Assembly (NCBI GenBank): GCA_013397455.1
Contig: VYZB01000097.1
Span: 310,001 to 374,000 of the forward strand
Source of the DNA: Crotophaga sulcirostris
Taxonomy: Eukaryota; Chordata; Aves; Cuculiformes; Crotophagidae
Length of the DNA stretch: 64,000 bases
Direction: 5' to 3'
The translations under genes and the position numbers were made by a program. This document shows positions 1 to 12,100 of this stretch, piece by piece. Position 1 is the stretch's first letter. Every line of letters starts with the position of its first letter. The notes under the pieces are model-generated. The model had not been told where the DNA came from. It worked only from the letters and a program-made list of their open reading frames with translations, and did not search any database.

Positions 1-2489
1 CAGCTCTGTGATGTAGAGCTAGGAGTCTTGATAGTCTATTTAGATCAGCAGCTAGGTTAAGATTATCTAGAGAAAACATGCCCCACCCCTAATCCATCAC
101 CACTCTCCAAAGACTTTAATATCCCAAAGTGAGAAACACTGGAGCTTTTCTTCCTCTGTGATGGAGTGAGGTTGGTCAAAGGTGAAGCGGGGCATGAAAT
201 GGAGCCTGGGCTTTACTAATATGTCTTCATGTCTCCATTTTTTTATAACTCAGAGCTGGGGAAACAGTTCAGTTTCACTGTATGCACTCTACCTTACTTC
301 TCTTGCATCAGCCACAAAGGCTCATCTGATTGTCTGTTACACATCTTTCTTGCCCTGTGCAGCAACTCTCAGTTGTTAGTTCTTGGATCTGGGCCTCTGG
401 GACCTGTTTGTTTTCTGAGACAAGAGAGAGAATCAGGAAGACACTCGGTCCTTGATTCCCTCTCTTCATCATCAGGGTTGGACAAAGCACGCTGCTCTCG
501 ATTAATTTTCTCCAGACCTGCTTTCACTGTTGTCTTCTATGTGCAGTGTTTTCTGGACAGGCTGTGTCTTCAGTGTTGCACATGATCTGCCTTTTATTCA
601 GCCCCATGGTACTATCACAATAATTGTATATTAGAAGGTGCAGAATGAACATGAGGAAGATGAAGGTATGCAATTTCCCAGTTAAAATTGCCAGGAAGGT
701 AATGTATCCTGTGAAATACTACTTACTATTCAACACTGAATTGATGTGAGATGGAAGAGTAAGAGTAGTTCAGCAATGCAGTTTATTTCAATACAGGTTG
801 AAATTAAAACTTTTTTTTCAGGGATTCCAATAATCCCAAACATATGTGTTTATAAAATTTTCTTCAAAAATGAAATTTATGCTGAAAGAAAAGCACTTTC
901 TCACCAACTTCCACACCCATCAATAGAATTAAATAGTTAACCAAGTCTAAGTTGTCCATTGAAGAGTCCCAAATAGTATATCAGAATTGCAGTTTCCAGT
1001 GATCGGGATCATTTGATCCACAGATGTGTGCAAATTAAATTATTGTAGTGTTTTCCAGACTATTGACACAATGGTCCTGAGTTTTGCATTGGTGACAATC
1101 GTTCATTGTCTTTGTTTTTTATAGTATCTGCATGAGGAGGAAGGAAGGAGAGAGACAGGTGCTGTTTTGATTTGGTCATCATAAAAGGCATCATTCACAT
1201 TTCAGTTTAAGATGGTAAATCGCAATTTTCAGAAATTTGAATCCTGGGACTTTTTGTTGATGCTCACAGTTCACCTAAATCTGTCAATGAAATAAAAGAG
1301 TTATCAGTCACATAGAAATATCTTGGCTCATATTAGCTTGAAATGTAGTAATTGACAAGATCAAATGTGCTGATAGCCTTTATTATCATTTAGCATAACA
1401 AATGTTTACTCAAAAAAGATAACACTGTGAAGCAAATAACTATGTTTGAAATTGCATTTTGACATACAACATCTACTTGCGAAAGCCACAGAAAGAAAAT
1501 GTAACATAGTAAAATACTAGTAGGTACAATTTAAGTTCAGGCCACTGAATTTACACTGTACCACCACTCTCTATGGATAAGAAAGCTCAAATGAAGCGCT
1601 TGTGTGAAATAGCTGTTTAAGGCTTTTTTCTATTTCCATTTCCATCTCTGTACATTTCCATTGTGTATACATATCCCTAAAGAATAGTCTTGCATTCAAA
1701 GCACACAGTTATGAATTGCTTCTGACATGGAAGCTATTGCTGACTTTACCTTTAGCAGGTAATACTTTCAAGTCAGGTTTATATAAGCCTGAAAAATATA
1801 CAGAAGAAGTCTGAGAAAAAATATACTCAAAAGTACAACATTCTAGTGTGATTATTTTAATTTTTCAGACCGGAACTCAAAGCACTGGAAGAAAAATAGC
1901 TTGTTAAAGATAGAAGTTCAGTGTCTGAAAACCATTAAATATATAGGGAAATACCTGTCTGCAAGAGTCTGAAGTATCTGGACTGTGTCAAACTTTGATG
2001 CACTGAATTGATAAAGCTTTAGAATTAGTCAGTGGATTTCTGCCCATATTTCCTGTTTTCACAGTGTCTTGTCTAAGACACCGTAACTGAAGCCTAGTAT
2101 GCTGTAATTTTCACTCTCTTTTTATCGATATCCGGATGACCAATGGCTGTGTTCACCCATGGACTTCTGTGTCCAGTATTTTCTTGCAACTCAGTAAAAT
2201 AAAATGAGTTTGGACTCTGGAAGCTTTGGAGAGTCGAATTGCAGTGCTTTGAAATATGCCTCCAACCGTACATCCCAAGTTCCTATTGTTACCTCACCCA
2301 TAATAGAAGCAGCATAGGAAAACAATCTCTTTCCTTAACTTCTATGATTTGTACTCCAAGATATCAACTTATACAGCTAAGGCAGTTGAGTTTGCTCTAG
2401 GTTTGCTCTTGACTGCAAGTGGTTTGGGTTTTCTTTGTATTTGGAAATATAAACTGATCTCTTGGACTTAGCTGAAATAGTCTGGGCAG
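1..2489. other. Intergenic DNA, no gene recognised
   Basis: A/T-rich sequence with stops in all frames. The short open frames have no recognisable domain and often lack an ATG. I see no transposon ends, structured RNA or CpG cluster. It probably belongs to the interval upstream of KCNA1. Confidence 0.6.
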
Positions 2490-3206
2490 TCTTTTTTTTT
2501 GGTTTCCAGGCACTGCAACACAGATTCCCTTGCAGTCTGTGATGAAGACCATGGTGAGGTAGGCTGTGCCCCCACAGTTCATGGAGGTTAATAGTGGAAT
2601 AGATATCCACTTGAAGCCTGTGGAGGACCCAACACCAGAGCCAGTGGATGCCCAAAGGAGTCTGTGACCCTGTAGGAAGCTTGTGCTGGAACAGTCTCCT
2701 TGGCAGGACTTGTGGACGTGTGGAGAGAGAAGCCCGTGCTGGAGCAGGTTTGCTGGCAGGACTTGTGACCTCATGGGGGGGACCCACGCTGGAACAATCT
2801 ATTCCCGAAGGACTGCAGCTCGTGGAAACCTGCACTGGAGCAGTTTACGAAGAACTTCAGCGTGTGGGAAGGACTCACGTTGGGGAAGTTCATTGAGGTT
2901 TTTCTCCCATGGGAGAGACCCCCCGCTGGGGCAAGGGCAGAGGATGAGGAGTTCATCTCCTGAAGAGGAAGGAGAAGTAGGGTTTTGGTTTTATTTCTCA
3001 TTATCCTACTCTGATTTGATTGGTAATATATTAAACTGATTTCCCCAAGTTTTGCCCATGATGGTAATTGCTGAGTGATCTCTCCCTATCCTTATCTTGA
3101 CCCATGAGCCTTTCATTATATTTTCTCTCCCCTGCCCAGCTTAGGAGGGGAGTGACAGAGCAGCTTTGGTGGGCACTTGGCAGCCAGCGAGGGTCAACCC
3201 ACCACA
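2490..3206 (+). mobile_element. Avian endogenous-retrovirus LTR-type repeat (family unassigned)
   Basis: The segment ends in CCCACCACA, fitting the CA terminus of an LTR. About 180 bases earlier is a polyadenylation-like stretch (AATATATTAAACTGA) after a TTTTATTTCTC run. The 3' part, including TTTGGTGGGCACTTGGC and GGGTCAACCCACCACA, matches from memory a dispersed bird repeat of ERV origin. The 5' part is a G/C-rich array of diverged short units. No gag, pol or env reading frame is present, so this is an LTR or LTR plus 3' internal fragment. The left edge is uncertain. A database search would be needed to name the family. Confidence 0.6.
2685..2936 (+). repeat. Degenerate minisatellite inside the ERV-type repeat
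   Basis: A core close to GCTGGAGCAG recurs at about 2685, 2738, 2788, 2834, 2879 and 2925, giving spacings of 53, 50, 46, 45 and 46 bases. Between cores are related pieces such as GGCAGGACTTGTG and GGGAAGGACTCACG. The last two copies are the most changed. This looks like an ancestral tandem array carried by the retroviral element rather than a local expansion. Confidence 0.6.
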
Positions 3207-6200
3207 ACACTTAACTGAGGAACTAATAATGGTAGTTCTCACCCTCTTTAAAGTTACTTTCTCAGGCTGTCTAGAGATACCTTGTGCACTCCATGCTGTG
3301 ACATCTGGTTCTTCATTTGAAGGTTGCTTTTGTTTTTGCTACAACTAAAAGTTTATTTAGACTTGTTTATTAAAAACCAAAAGCTTTTAATTCTACAACT
3401 TCATGTGCAGTAATCCAGCAAAAGCTAGGGTAATGCTGAGACATGATGTGATAAGAGTGGAGGAAAAGAGCAGATATGAAAACTACAATGCCACAAATCT
3501 GGTTGGAGATCTTAAGGAAAATGTTCCATTTAGATATCTTGCTCTGCCCCTCCCCTGCCAAGAACATGGGAAAATAAGAACTGTTTAAGAATCAAGGGCT
3601 GGGATTTTAGCTAACTGTAGCTTTTCTATAGGATTATGTCAACCATGTCAATAAGAGCTAGCATGAGGGCCAGCTGCACATTGTTGGTAGGCTTCTTCAT
3701 TTACTCATTTCTTAGTTGTTTGAATCAGTGTGTTCAGATTGCTGAGAGCCCCATGATAGGAGATACCTGCTAGAGATCATCTGCCAAGTGTTTGTTTTTT
3801 TCCTCTTTGTCTGCTGCTTCATAGTAGGATGCAGATGATGGAAAAATGAACTGGCTCATCTTGGCAGCGGGCAGTACTGCATTGCCATCTGCTGCAAAGC
3901 AAAAGGTGTTCCAGCGTGCCTGCAGATGGCTGCAAGTTGGGGGATGAAATTAAGGGGGAGGACTTAGGATAGATATTGAAGGCAAGGAGTCTGCAGAGAG
4001 ACTGGAGAGATTTGGATCACCATTTCTTGCTAAACAACCAGAGTAAATGCCATAAGCCTCAAGGCCCGGGAGATACCTTTGGTTTATAATTGCATTAAGA
4101 ACACCTCTACTAGTGGAGAAGCACTGTTTCCTCTCAGCAGGGACAGAGCAGTGGGAGTTTCTGCTGCAGCTGGGGAACTATCCAGTAAAAATAATGGACA
4201 CCACAGTACAGAAGGTAGCACAAATGGACCTGGGAAAGATTTCTTTTCTTAAGTGATCAAAGTTGGACAGAGCCACAGGTCGTACTCCATTAGGAACAAA
4301 CAGTGCTATTAGTCCTTCTCCAGCTTTCCAGCTGTGCTGCTGAGCGTCAAGCTGAAGATTTTTGCATTCTTCTACCTGCATGGGCATGTAGTAAATTTTC
4401 TCTAGAGAGACTGCAGTCTACATAGAAAAGGCAAGACGAAAGATGGGAAGGGAAAGTGTCTGGACCAAGATAACACTGCTGCTGAGGGTTAGAAGTATGA
4501 ACCAGGGTTCTAGCACTAGCATGAACCACCTAGAACTTTATCTAGGTTTTGGCATTTAGCCCTTTAGGCTGTCAGACATGTTGCCATTCCTTCCTATTCT
4601 CAAGGACCATGCTGCATTTCTAACAGAGAAGAGCAGAGAGACTCTGTGAGCTTGCATTCCTTCACCCACATTAATATTTATTCTCTAGACAAAATGAAGA
4701 TTATTCTGTTTGGAGTTTGTCTCTGTTACTTTTTCATGACCAATGTTTCTCTGCATCTCTCAATGCATTTGAATTTTTGTTCCCCTGCCTGTTAAGATGT
4801 TACCAAAATCAGGATGTAATTTTCAAATCAGATTTCTATTTTTCAGGCATTTTCTTTTGCCTTTTAAAAAAGGAGAAATGAAAACATCAGTCCCCCTACA
4901 AAGAAACTCTGAGAGGTCATAGCCCTAGCAAGTGATGAAGGTGTGTGTTTATTTCCTTTTATTGAAAGATTCTTAAGCATCAAAGTAGCTCAGATACAAA
5001 GAGAAGTAAAAGCCAAAAGCTTAAATTCACCTTTATAAGCTTATACAATATCTTAAGCAGTGTCATTTGACAGAATTATAGATCAGGATCATCTCCTTTC
5101 TGCTGCATACTGCAAAACTTAGCTGTGATAGATGCAGGAGTCACTGCCAAAGGGCCTGCAGAAAATATGCAAGAGGAACAATAACAGATTACCATAATGA
5201 TGCATAAACCAGAATCCCAAGAAAATTAACTCACATACAGTATGCAAAAGGTATCTGAAGCCATCTTTCACAGTTTGGTTGTTACCTTCAAAAGCAGCAA
5301 CATTTAGGCACTGACTTGCTGGTTTTGGCCTGTTTCCCAATTGCCATATTCTGTGCAAACACAGATATTTTTCTATTCTTTTTTTTTTTTTTTTTTTGTG
5401 GAAAGCAGAGACTCTGCCATGCTGGATCAGATCAATGAACTGTCAGAAGAGACCTCCTGCGTTTAGTCCTGGCTGGTGCCTGATGCTTTCGTAAAAGCTC
5501 CTCCTTGACTTATTTTCCCAGCCAGATATGTAATGATGCCAGTAAGAGACATACATTATTTCCAGAACTCTCTGGGGAATCAACGCACACCATAAACCAT
5601 GAGTTTTGATTATCAGTATGTTAGATGTTAAAGGTACAGCTGCAATGAATAGCCAGAGCATCAACCAGACCTTCCTGAACACAGCAGTATTATTCCATTG
5701 ATGTGACCCATTGCAGAATTTTCCATAGCTCAGCTGATTCTGCTGTGGGTAAAAATCATTCATTCTTGTGCAGAGAACATGCACAGGGCTTATGAATCAC
5801 TTGAATGTCCTTTAAATCCTCAAAGCAGGGATTAAGGAGGACTTAAGAGAAACATATGACTTGTGCTTGTCCTCAATACAGTGGTGACTTTCACATTATG
5901 TGAAGAAACAGCTTCTTGATTGTTCTGTATTTACTTGGTGTTAATGTCCCTGAATGTCTTTGTTGTTCCTCTGGCGACCATAAAAGAGCAGCCTGGTCTG
6001 CTCATACAGCGTTTTGGCAAAGCAGGATTCCACACCCAAGTGGGCCCTCCGATCACTGCTGTATTAACACATGACAATATTCTGATTAATTTAATGCTCC
6101 ATGTTGTAATTCACAGATTATTCATCTTACCGGTTAAATAAGTAGAGCCCTTTGTCCTTCGTGGCCTAGTTGGCAAAGTGCATCTCTGCACAAGCAAATT

Positions 6201-6664
6201 TGATTTCTGTTCCCTATTGCCATATACCACTTCCTCTTTAATGGGGATTCTCCTTTATCTCCTTCAGTTGATTGTTTCTGCTGATTTTGCAGCAGAAAGG
6301 TCAAAGTTCTGCTCCACGCACGGATTTTCCAGCTGGTAGCAATCCAATGAGATATGTGTAGTCACAGGCGCCTGTGTGTTAGAAAGGTGATTTTTTTTTA
6401 AATAAAGTTTGCTCTAAAAAATTTACAGTTGTGGACAATCTGAAACTACTCACAATTTGTCATATATTTAATAAATTGCAGTGATCAGTTAAAGGATTTG
6501 TTTTGCGTTAAAATACTTTATTTTATATAAACCTACTGTTACAGATAAAGATATAATTCAATACCACATCTTAATGATTATATTTCTATTTCTTTTTATT
6601 AACTAAACAAAATGTCATAATTATTTTTCTACTTCTTCACAGTTGTAGGAAAATCATAAAAACA
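3207..6664. other. Intergenic DNA, no gene recognised
   Basis: No convincing coding exon, structured RNA or complete transposon is visible. It contains a T19 run at 5379-5397 and the weak repeat candidate just after it, listed separately. The short open frames look like chance frames in A/T-rich DNA. Confidence 0.5.
5398..5545 (+). repeat. Possible old amniote interspersed repeat fragment
   Basis: After a T19 run the words GCCATGCTGGATCAGATCAA and GGCTGGTGCCTGATGC recall the head of an old reptile/bird interspersed repeat ('...CTGGGTCAGACCAATG...'). The match is short and from memory, and the ends are not defined. It could be chance. Confidence 0.3.
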
Positions 6665-6757
6665 TCACAGAATTATGGAATGGTTTGGATTGGAAGGGAC
6701 CTTAAAGATCACCTAGTTCCAACCCCCATGCCATGGGCAGAGACACTTTCAGTCCTA
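6665..6757 (-). mobile_element. CR1 LINE, 3'-end fragment
   Basis: Read on the minus strand it has the classic CR1 3' UTR end: a block near GATCTTTAAGGTCCCTTCCA, then AATCCAAACCATTCCAT and the terminal ATTCTGTGAT-like octamer. On the plus strand this appears as CACAGAATTATGGAATGG followed by TTGGAAGGGACC. Only about 90 bp remain, as expected for a strongly 5'-truncated copy. No coding part survives. Confidence 0.85.
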
Positions 6758-8912
6758 GGTAAAATTTTCATAAGGAAACCTGAGATCTGTTCATAGATAT
6801 GTAAATGGTGGGTTGTGAATTCTGCAAAATTATAAACAAATGGGGTAAAAAAAAAAATCATAATAGTTTTCAGTAGAAAAAGAGACGGATTTGCCAAGTA
6901 TAAAGCATGCCACAACATAGGAGACCTGGGTAGCAGATAGTATTTGTTCTTGTAGCCACATTGGGTGTCTTTCATTTCACCCAGCTCACGGAAGGCACGC
7001 TTATGACTGGATGACAGGCTCTGAATCCAAATAAAGGTAGTGAGTGGGTTGAGCGTGGAACAAAGATTGTGACTTCCCAAAAAGCACGCCTGCTAGTTCA
7101 ATTACTGGGTCACCTTCCGGCTTCAGGCAGACACCTGGCACCCTTCTACAATGAGTGGGTTTGCTGGATCCTGCCGTATATCACAGTAGCTGAGAGGTTT
7201 ACCCAGAATTATGTTGCTGCAGTCCCATGTGGGTGAACAGGCTTTGGCCAGCAGATGACCCATTCCAAAGCACCTCCTGGAGTAAAGGATTAAGAAGATA
7301 TTCAGTAAGATTGAATAAGAACAGAGGTTCAGTATTCTGATTCAGGTTTGTAGAGTCCTAGCATGCGTCTTTGTCTTTTATAATACACTGTTATTAATAG
7401 AAAGTTTTAAAGTAGCTGCTGGTAAGACATTTTGCACGGTGCTGTTAAGTTTGCCCTACAACATACCTCTTGCCATACTTACTGCTATCTACACCTTGTT
7501 GAAAGGCACCTCCTGGTATGACTTGCATTAGCAATGTGTTTCCTTGCTGCATATTACAGTGGCATATTTATTCTGGGATCAGCCCTAAGACACTATGAAA
7601 GTCAGAAATTACTGCTGTACAGTGTTGAATACTAGCTCATGCACTAGTGCTTTGAGGTAATGGGACACAGACAGGAGGCAATGTAGATGAATGTCCTTTT
7701 TCTACATAATGCACAAGAATTTGAAATGTGGGAAAAGTCAAAAGCTTTAGAAATTCAAAAGGCAAGTAATCTGTAAATAAATCAGCAAGTTGCCATGCAG
7801 GGAGGGAAAGGTTTATCTGAAGCGTAATAGCCCTCCTGCAATGTGCTCACTAAGCTCTCAGTGGCATTTTGAACATCACAAGACTTGATTTGGAGACTTC
7901 AAGGGAAAATAAATCACAAAAGGAGGTGCTCAGAAGGGGAGTGCTAGGATCTAACAAAGCACTTAAGAAACACACCCAGCAGAACATGGAGCATTCCCTT
8001 CTGCAATAGACAGCACAGAAGAGGAAGGCTCCAGTCTTGCACAAAAGGAATAGGTCACAAACCTCTAGAGTCCAAAATAGACTCTGGCCCAGACATAAGT
8101 AGGACAACACACAGAAAAGCAAGACTGAGAAGCTAGAATAAGAGCAGTGCCCAAGGCACAGAAAAGATCAGACATTAATGGACTGACAGTCTCTGAGGGG
8201 CTCCTAGCTGCCTTCATTTTGGGTAAGACTTAGAATTATTTTACACGCTTAATATCACCTGAGGTCAAGGATTGAAAGCATCTGGGTCTTTCACTTTAAT
8301 ACTCAGTAGCTGCCAGTATTTTTGTTTATTCAAGTTCCTTCTTTTTATATAAATAATCGCTTCTGCGTCACTTCAGCTGTCTCTCCAGTATACACTAACC
8401 AATTTGGCCAGGCAGGTCAGCAAGCACTTCAAGAACAAACCAACCTAATCCTGAAAGAGGACATACCACTGTAGCTCTAATCTGAGGTTATCGAAACACA
8501 CCCAGCTAGGCATTTTTGCCTCTTCTGCATGCTAATAATAATGTAAGAGGAAGCCATTCTGCCAAAGCAGATCTGCAGCACAGCCTGCACTGGGAGGTTT
8601 CATCACAGAAGGACAACAGTAGCAGGGAGCATTTCCATTCTCTGCCAGATACGGGTAGTTGAACTATCTGCTCAGCATTTCTGGCCTTTGTGTGGTTCTT
8701 TCAAGCTTTCTGTACACAAAGAGCTGAGGCTGCAAATCCTAAATTCCTCCAAGAGAAAAAAAGCCCCTTACTGCAAGGCTTTCGAATTACTCCAGACCTT
8801 TGAAGTTATTCCCCATTTCCTGTTTGTGCTGCTACACTGCACAAGAAACCTGGTGCTGATGCCTTCTCTGAGGAGCTGCACTTGCTCAGTCTTTGCTCAG
8901 ATTGTGTCACGT
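6758..8912. other. Intergenic DNA, no gene recognised
   Basis: No coding gene, RNA gene or clear repeat seen. The open frames here are short and without family resemblance. Confidence 0.55.
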
Positions 8913-9160
8913 CATAGAATTATAGAATCATAGGATAGTTTGTGCTGGAAGACAGCTTTGACTAGGTCATCTAGTCTGACTCTTCTGCAATGAGCAGGGG
9001 CATCTTTAACATCACCTTGGACATTTCTAGGTACGGGCAATCTGTTCCAGTGTTTCACCACTCTCATAGTAAAAAATATACTCCTTAGTCATTTGTTTCT
9101 GCTCAACAGCTACCTTTGGTTTTCCTTTACCACTGTCCTGTCACTGTATTTATTACCCAT
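8913..9160 (-). mobile_element. CR1 LINE, 3'-end fragment
   Basis: The plus strand begins with CATAGAATTATAGAATCATA, the reverse of the CR1 tail octamers. It continues with TCATCTAGTCTGACTC, CTGTTCCAGTGTTTCACC and CCACTGTCCTGTCACT, all landmarks of an antisense CR1 3' region. The copy is diverged and appears to have lost some bases around 9010. The end near 9160 is where similarity fades. Confidence 0.85.
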
Positions 9161-12100
9161 GATCCCTGCCAGACTGCAGCTGCTTTCCTTTGGCCATTAC
9201 CCATGCTGCTCCTACTGCCTATCTTCATATCTGCTCCACTCTGAATAGCAGCTGCAAATGACTGGCTCTTTTCTTCCCTTTTTTCTGTTCAGCATAACCC
9301 AGCTCTCTCTACACCTTCTTCTGTGGATGCAATCCTTTCTTCCCATCTAGTCTTAGGGAAAAAGTATTGCTACGGCCCAGAACTGACAGGTAACGATCTC
9401 CTCCTGACTGTCTTGTTTTTGCTATCAATCCCTCCACTGTTTATGTTGCCAACTTTGTTTGCTCTCGCTCTTTTTCATTTTTGGATATCCACGGCAAGAC
9501 ATCTGGTGCTCAAATCTGCCCTGTTAAGTGCTGAATCTCATACATTCTGCAGCAGCGTGCTACAAGTCATGCTAGCACTGAGCGTTTCAGGCACGTCATG
9601 CTGTGGAAAGGTGCTGCTTGACTCCTGATCAGTTCTTGCCAGAACTTCTTCCAGAGTCACCTCTTAGAAAGCAGACTGTCCATCTCCGGTCCTTAAAAAT
9701 GACCATTTGCAAAGGCATCTCAGAGTGGCAGAAGGATCATAACTGATCAGTGTACCCTGTACACACCTCACGCTGGGTCATATATGCTCTGCAATGCACA
9801 TCTGTGACTGGCCAATGGAAACAGTATGGCTCAAATAAAGCACCCTCTATCCCTAGGTATGAAGCTATTCATTTCCTGATATCAGCTCTTATAGCTGCAG
9901 GGATTACTGCTTGTCCTGCTTTAAATAAAATCCCATGTTGCACATGTGCGCTCACACACACACACACAAACAATGCTCAATCCTTTGACAAGATGTGCGC
10001 CGCCTGTGGTCCTGCCTTTCAGTACAGCTGCACTCTGTACACAAACTGTTTTAAAACCTTTATCATCCAACTCGGACAGCTTTCAGGTGCACTCAAAACT
10101 TCCTCAGCATGCTTTCTTTTTGCTGGAGCTCACATTGCATCTTTATGCCGTACCCAAAAGTAACACAACAGGATTGTCCCACCCTCCCCTGCAGGGGCGA
10201 CTTCTTGTTTATCTGAGTCCATCTCCGTTGTGTCAAGGCTCCACCAGTAAGTGCTCAAGGTGCTGACTTTGCAGCAGTGTGGCTCCAAGCTTTCTGTGGC
10301 TCTATCTGTTCCAGGGGTTTATAGCAATCTGGGACGGGTTCCCTGCATTGGATTGTCTTTACCCCATCACATGGGGCTCCAATTGCTGCCAAATTGTGTC
10401 TGTGTGTGTTAACTGTTTAAATGAATCTTGCGTCCTGAGAGGTGGGAGAATAAACAAGAAGAATCTAGTAGTTTATCTTCTCTATGAACCCCTATTCTCT
10501 ATAAATCCTTCACCACTTTTGCTCTGGACATTTCCTTAGTGGGTCTAAGGGTTTTGAAGTATTATTAGTTTTACTCAAAACTTCACAGATATTCAGATCA
10601 CTGTTCTCTGCAAGTTTCAGCTCGGTTGCATTCAGGCTAATACACTGTCCTCAGCATCTCCTTAGGGATAGTCACAGTCTGGAATCATGACTCCCTCTTC
10701 TTCAACACTCAGTTACAGTAGACAGTGTCATCACCTACTGCCTTGATGCCTGGAAATTCCTCCACTGCACATTTCAGTTTCTGCTGGGAACACTGTAATC
10801 ATGATCATGTTTCCGGTATTCACACTGTCAGATATGATAAAGGAGATCATGAATCCCGCTCAATATCCTGCCCTAACTCATAAGAAACACTGAATACTTT
10901 TGAATTTGATACATCAAATTGAGCCTGACTTCTACTACTTCTAAAGACTGCTGACTTCTGTACACAAGGGTCTGGCATCAGTGTAGACTCTCATTTATGC
11001 AGGTGCCTCTTGTTTTTCATTTTCCCCTGTCACTGATTTATTCTCTGCTCTTTTCTCTAGGTCTCTTGACATCTCTACTTTACAGTTTTCACCCAGTAAC
11101 ACTGAGAGTGCCAACACAGTTTCATGTTTTGGTAGATTGAATGTCAGGTTCGTAGTCAGCTTTTGAGGTAGGCATCAGTGTCCTTAAACTATAAGGCCAT
11201 ACTTTTTTTGGAGGGCTAAATGGGGCTTATGGGGACTTCCCCATGTGCTCCTTCAGACTGAAGATATTCTAGTGGTGTACTATGCCTACCACTTGGCTTG
11301 CTTAGTGATGGATGGACTTTTTGACTGTTCTTTATCGTAAGACCAAGGGATAATGTGCCATATTTCACAGCAACTTACCAAAAGCTTCTATCCGTCCTTT
11401 GGCCTCAAAATAACCTCAACTATAAATCATTGCGGTATATTGTCTCATTACTACAGTCTGATGTCGCTGTTAATGAGTGTTCCTGGAGGTCTATTGCAGC
11501 TGATCTTACAGTCCAGCTAGGACTAAATTTCCCTCTGATTCAGTGAGAGAGCTGTAATTATAGCTATGGTAAAACTGGTAGATTATTTGTACACTGGGAG
11601 TACCCTGAAATGCCTTGGTTTCCTAAGCCACACTTTATTTTCTCAGAAAATTCAGCTAACCAATGACGCTTGTTTTCATCACTCTGTCTTCAGCCTCAGG
11701 CTTGGGGTTTCCTAACAAGAAAGTTGTACCATAAGGACTAATACTTCCTGATTCTTTCCTGGTCAGTTCAAGTAGAAATGCCCTATGAGGGGAGCGTTCT
11801 TTAGGCAGGTGTCAGCTTTGTTGAACCATCTTTCCTATAAGCTGAATCATCCTGCAAATTATCTCATTTAAGAGAAAGTTCCGTTTTCTCACAGTTTTTG
11901 GTTGTGTATTACAAGAACTCACTGCCAGAACAACTTTTTGGTTTTACAGGAATGTACTTGCTCTGGTGTTGTTCTGCCCTCCTCAGGTGTTCCCCTTCTC
12001 TGACAACAATGCTTCGTGTGATGCTTGCACCTTGTGACATGACTAAAGTTCACTCTCTGGTTTTGCCACTCTACAGCCAGTAGCATTCATGAACAAAATT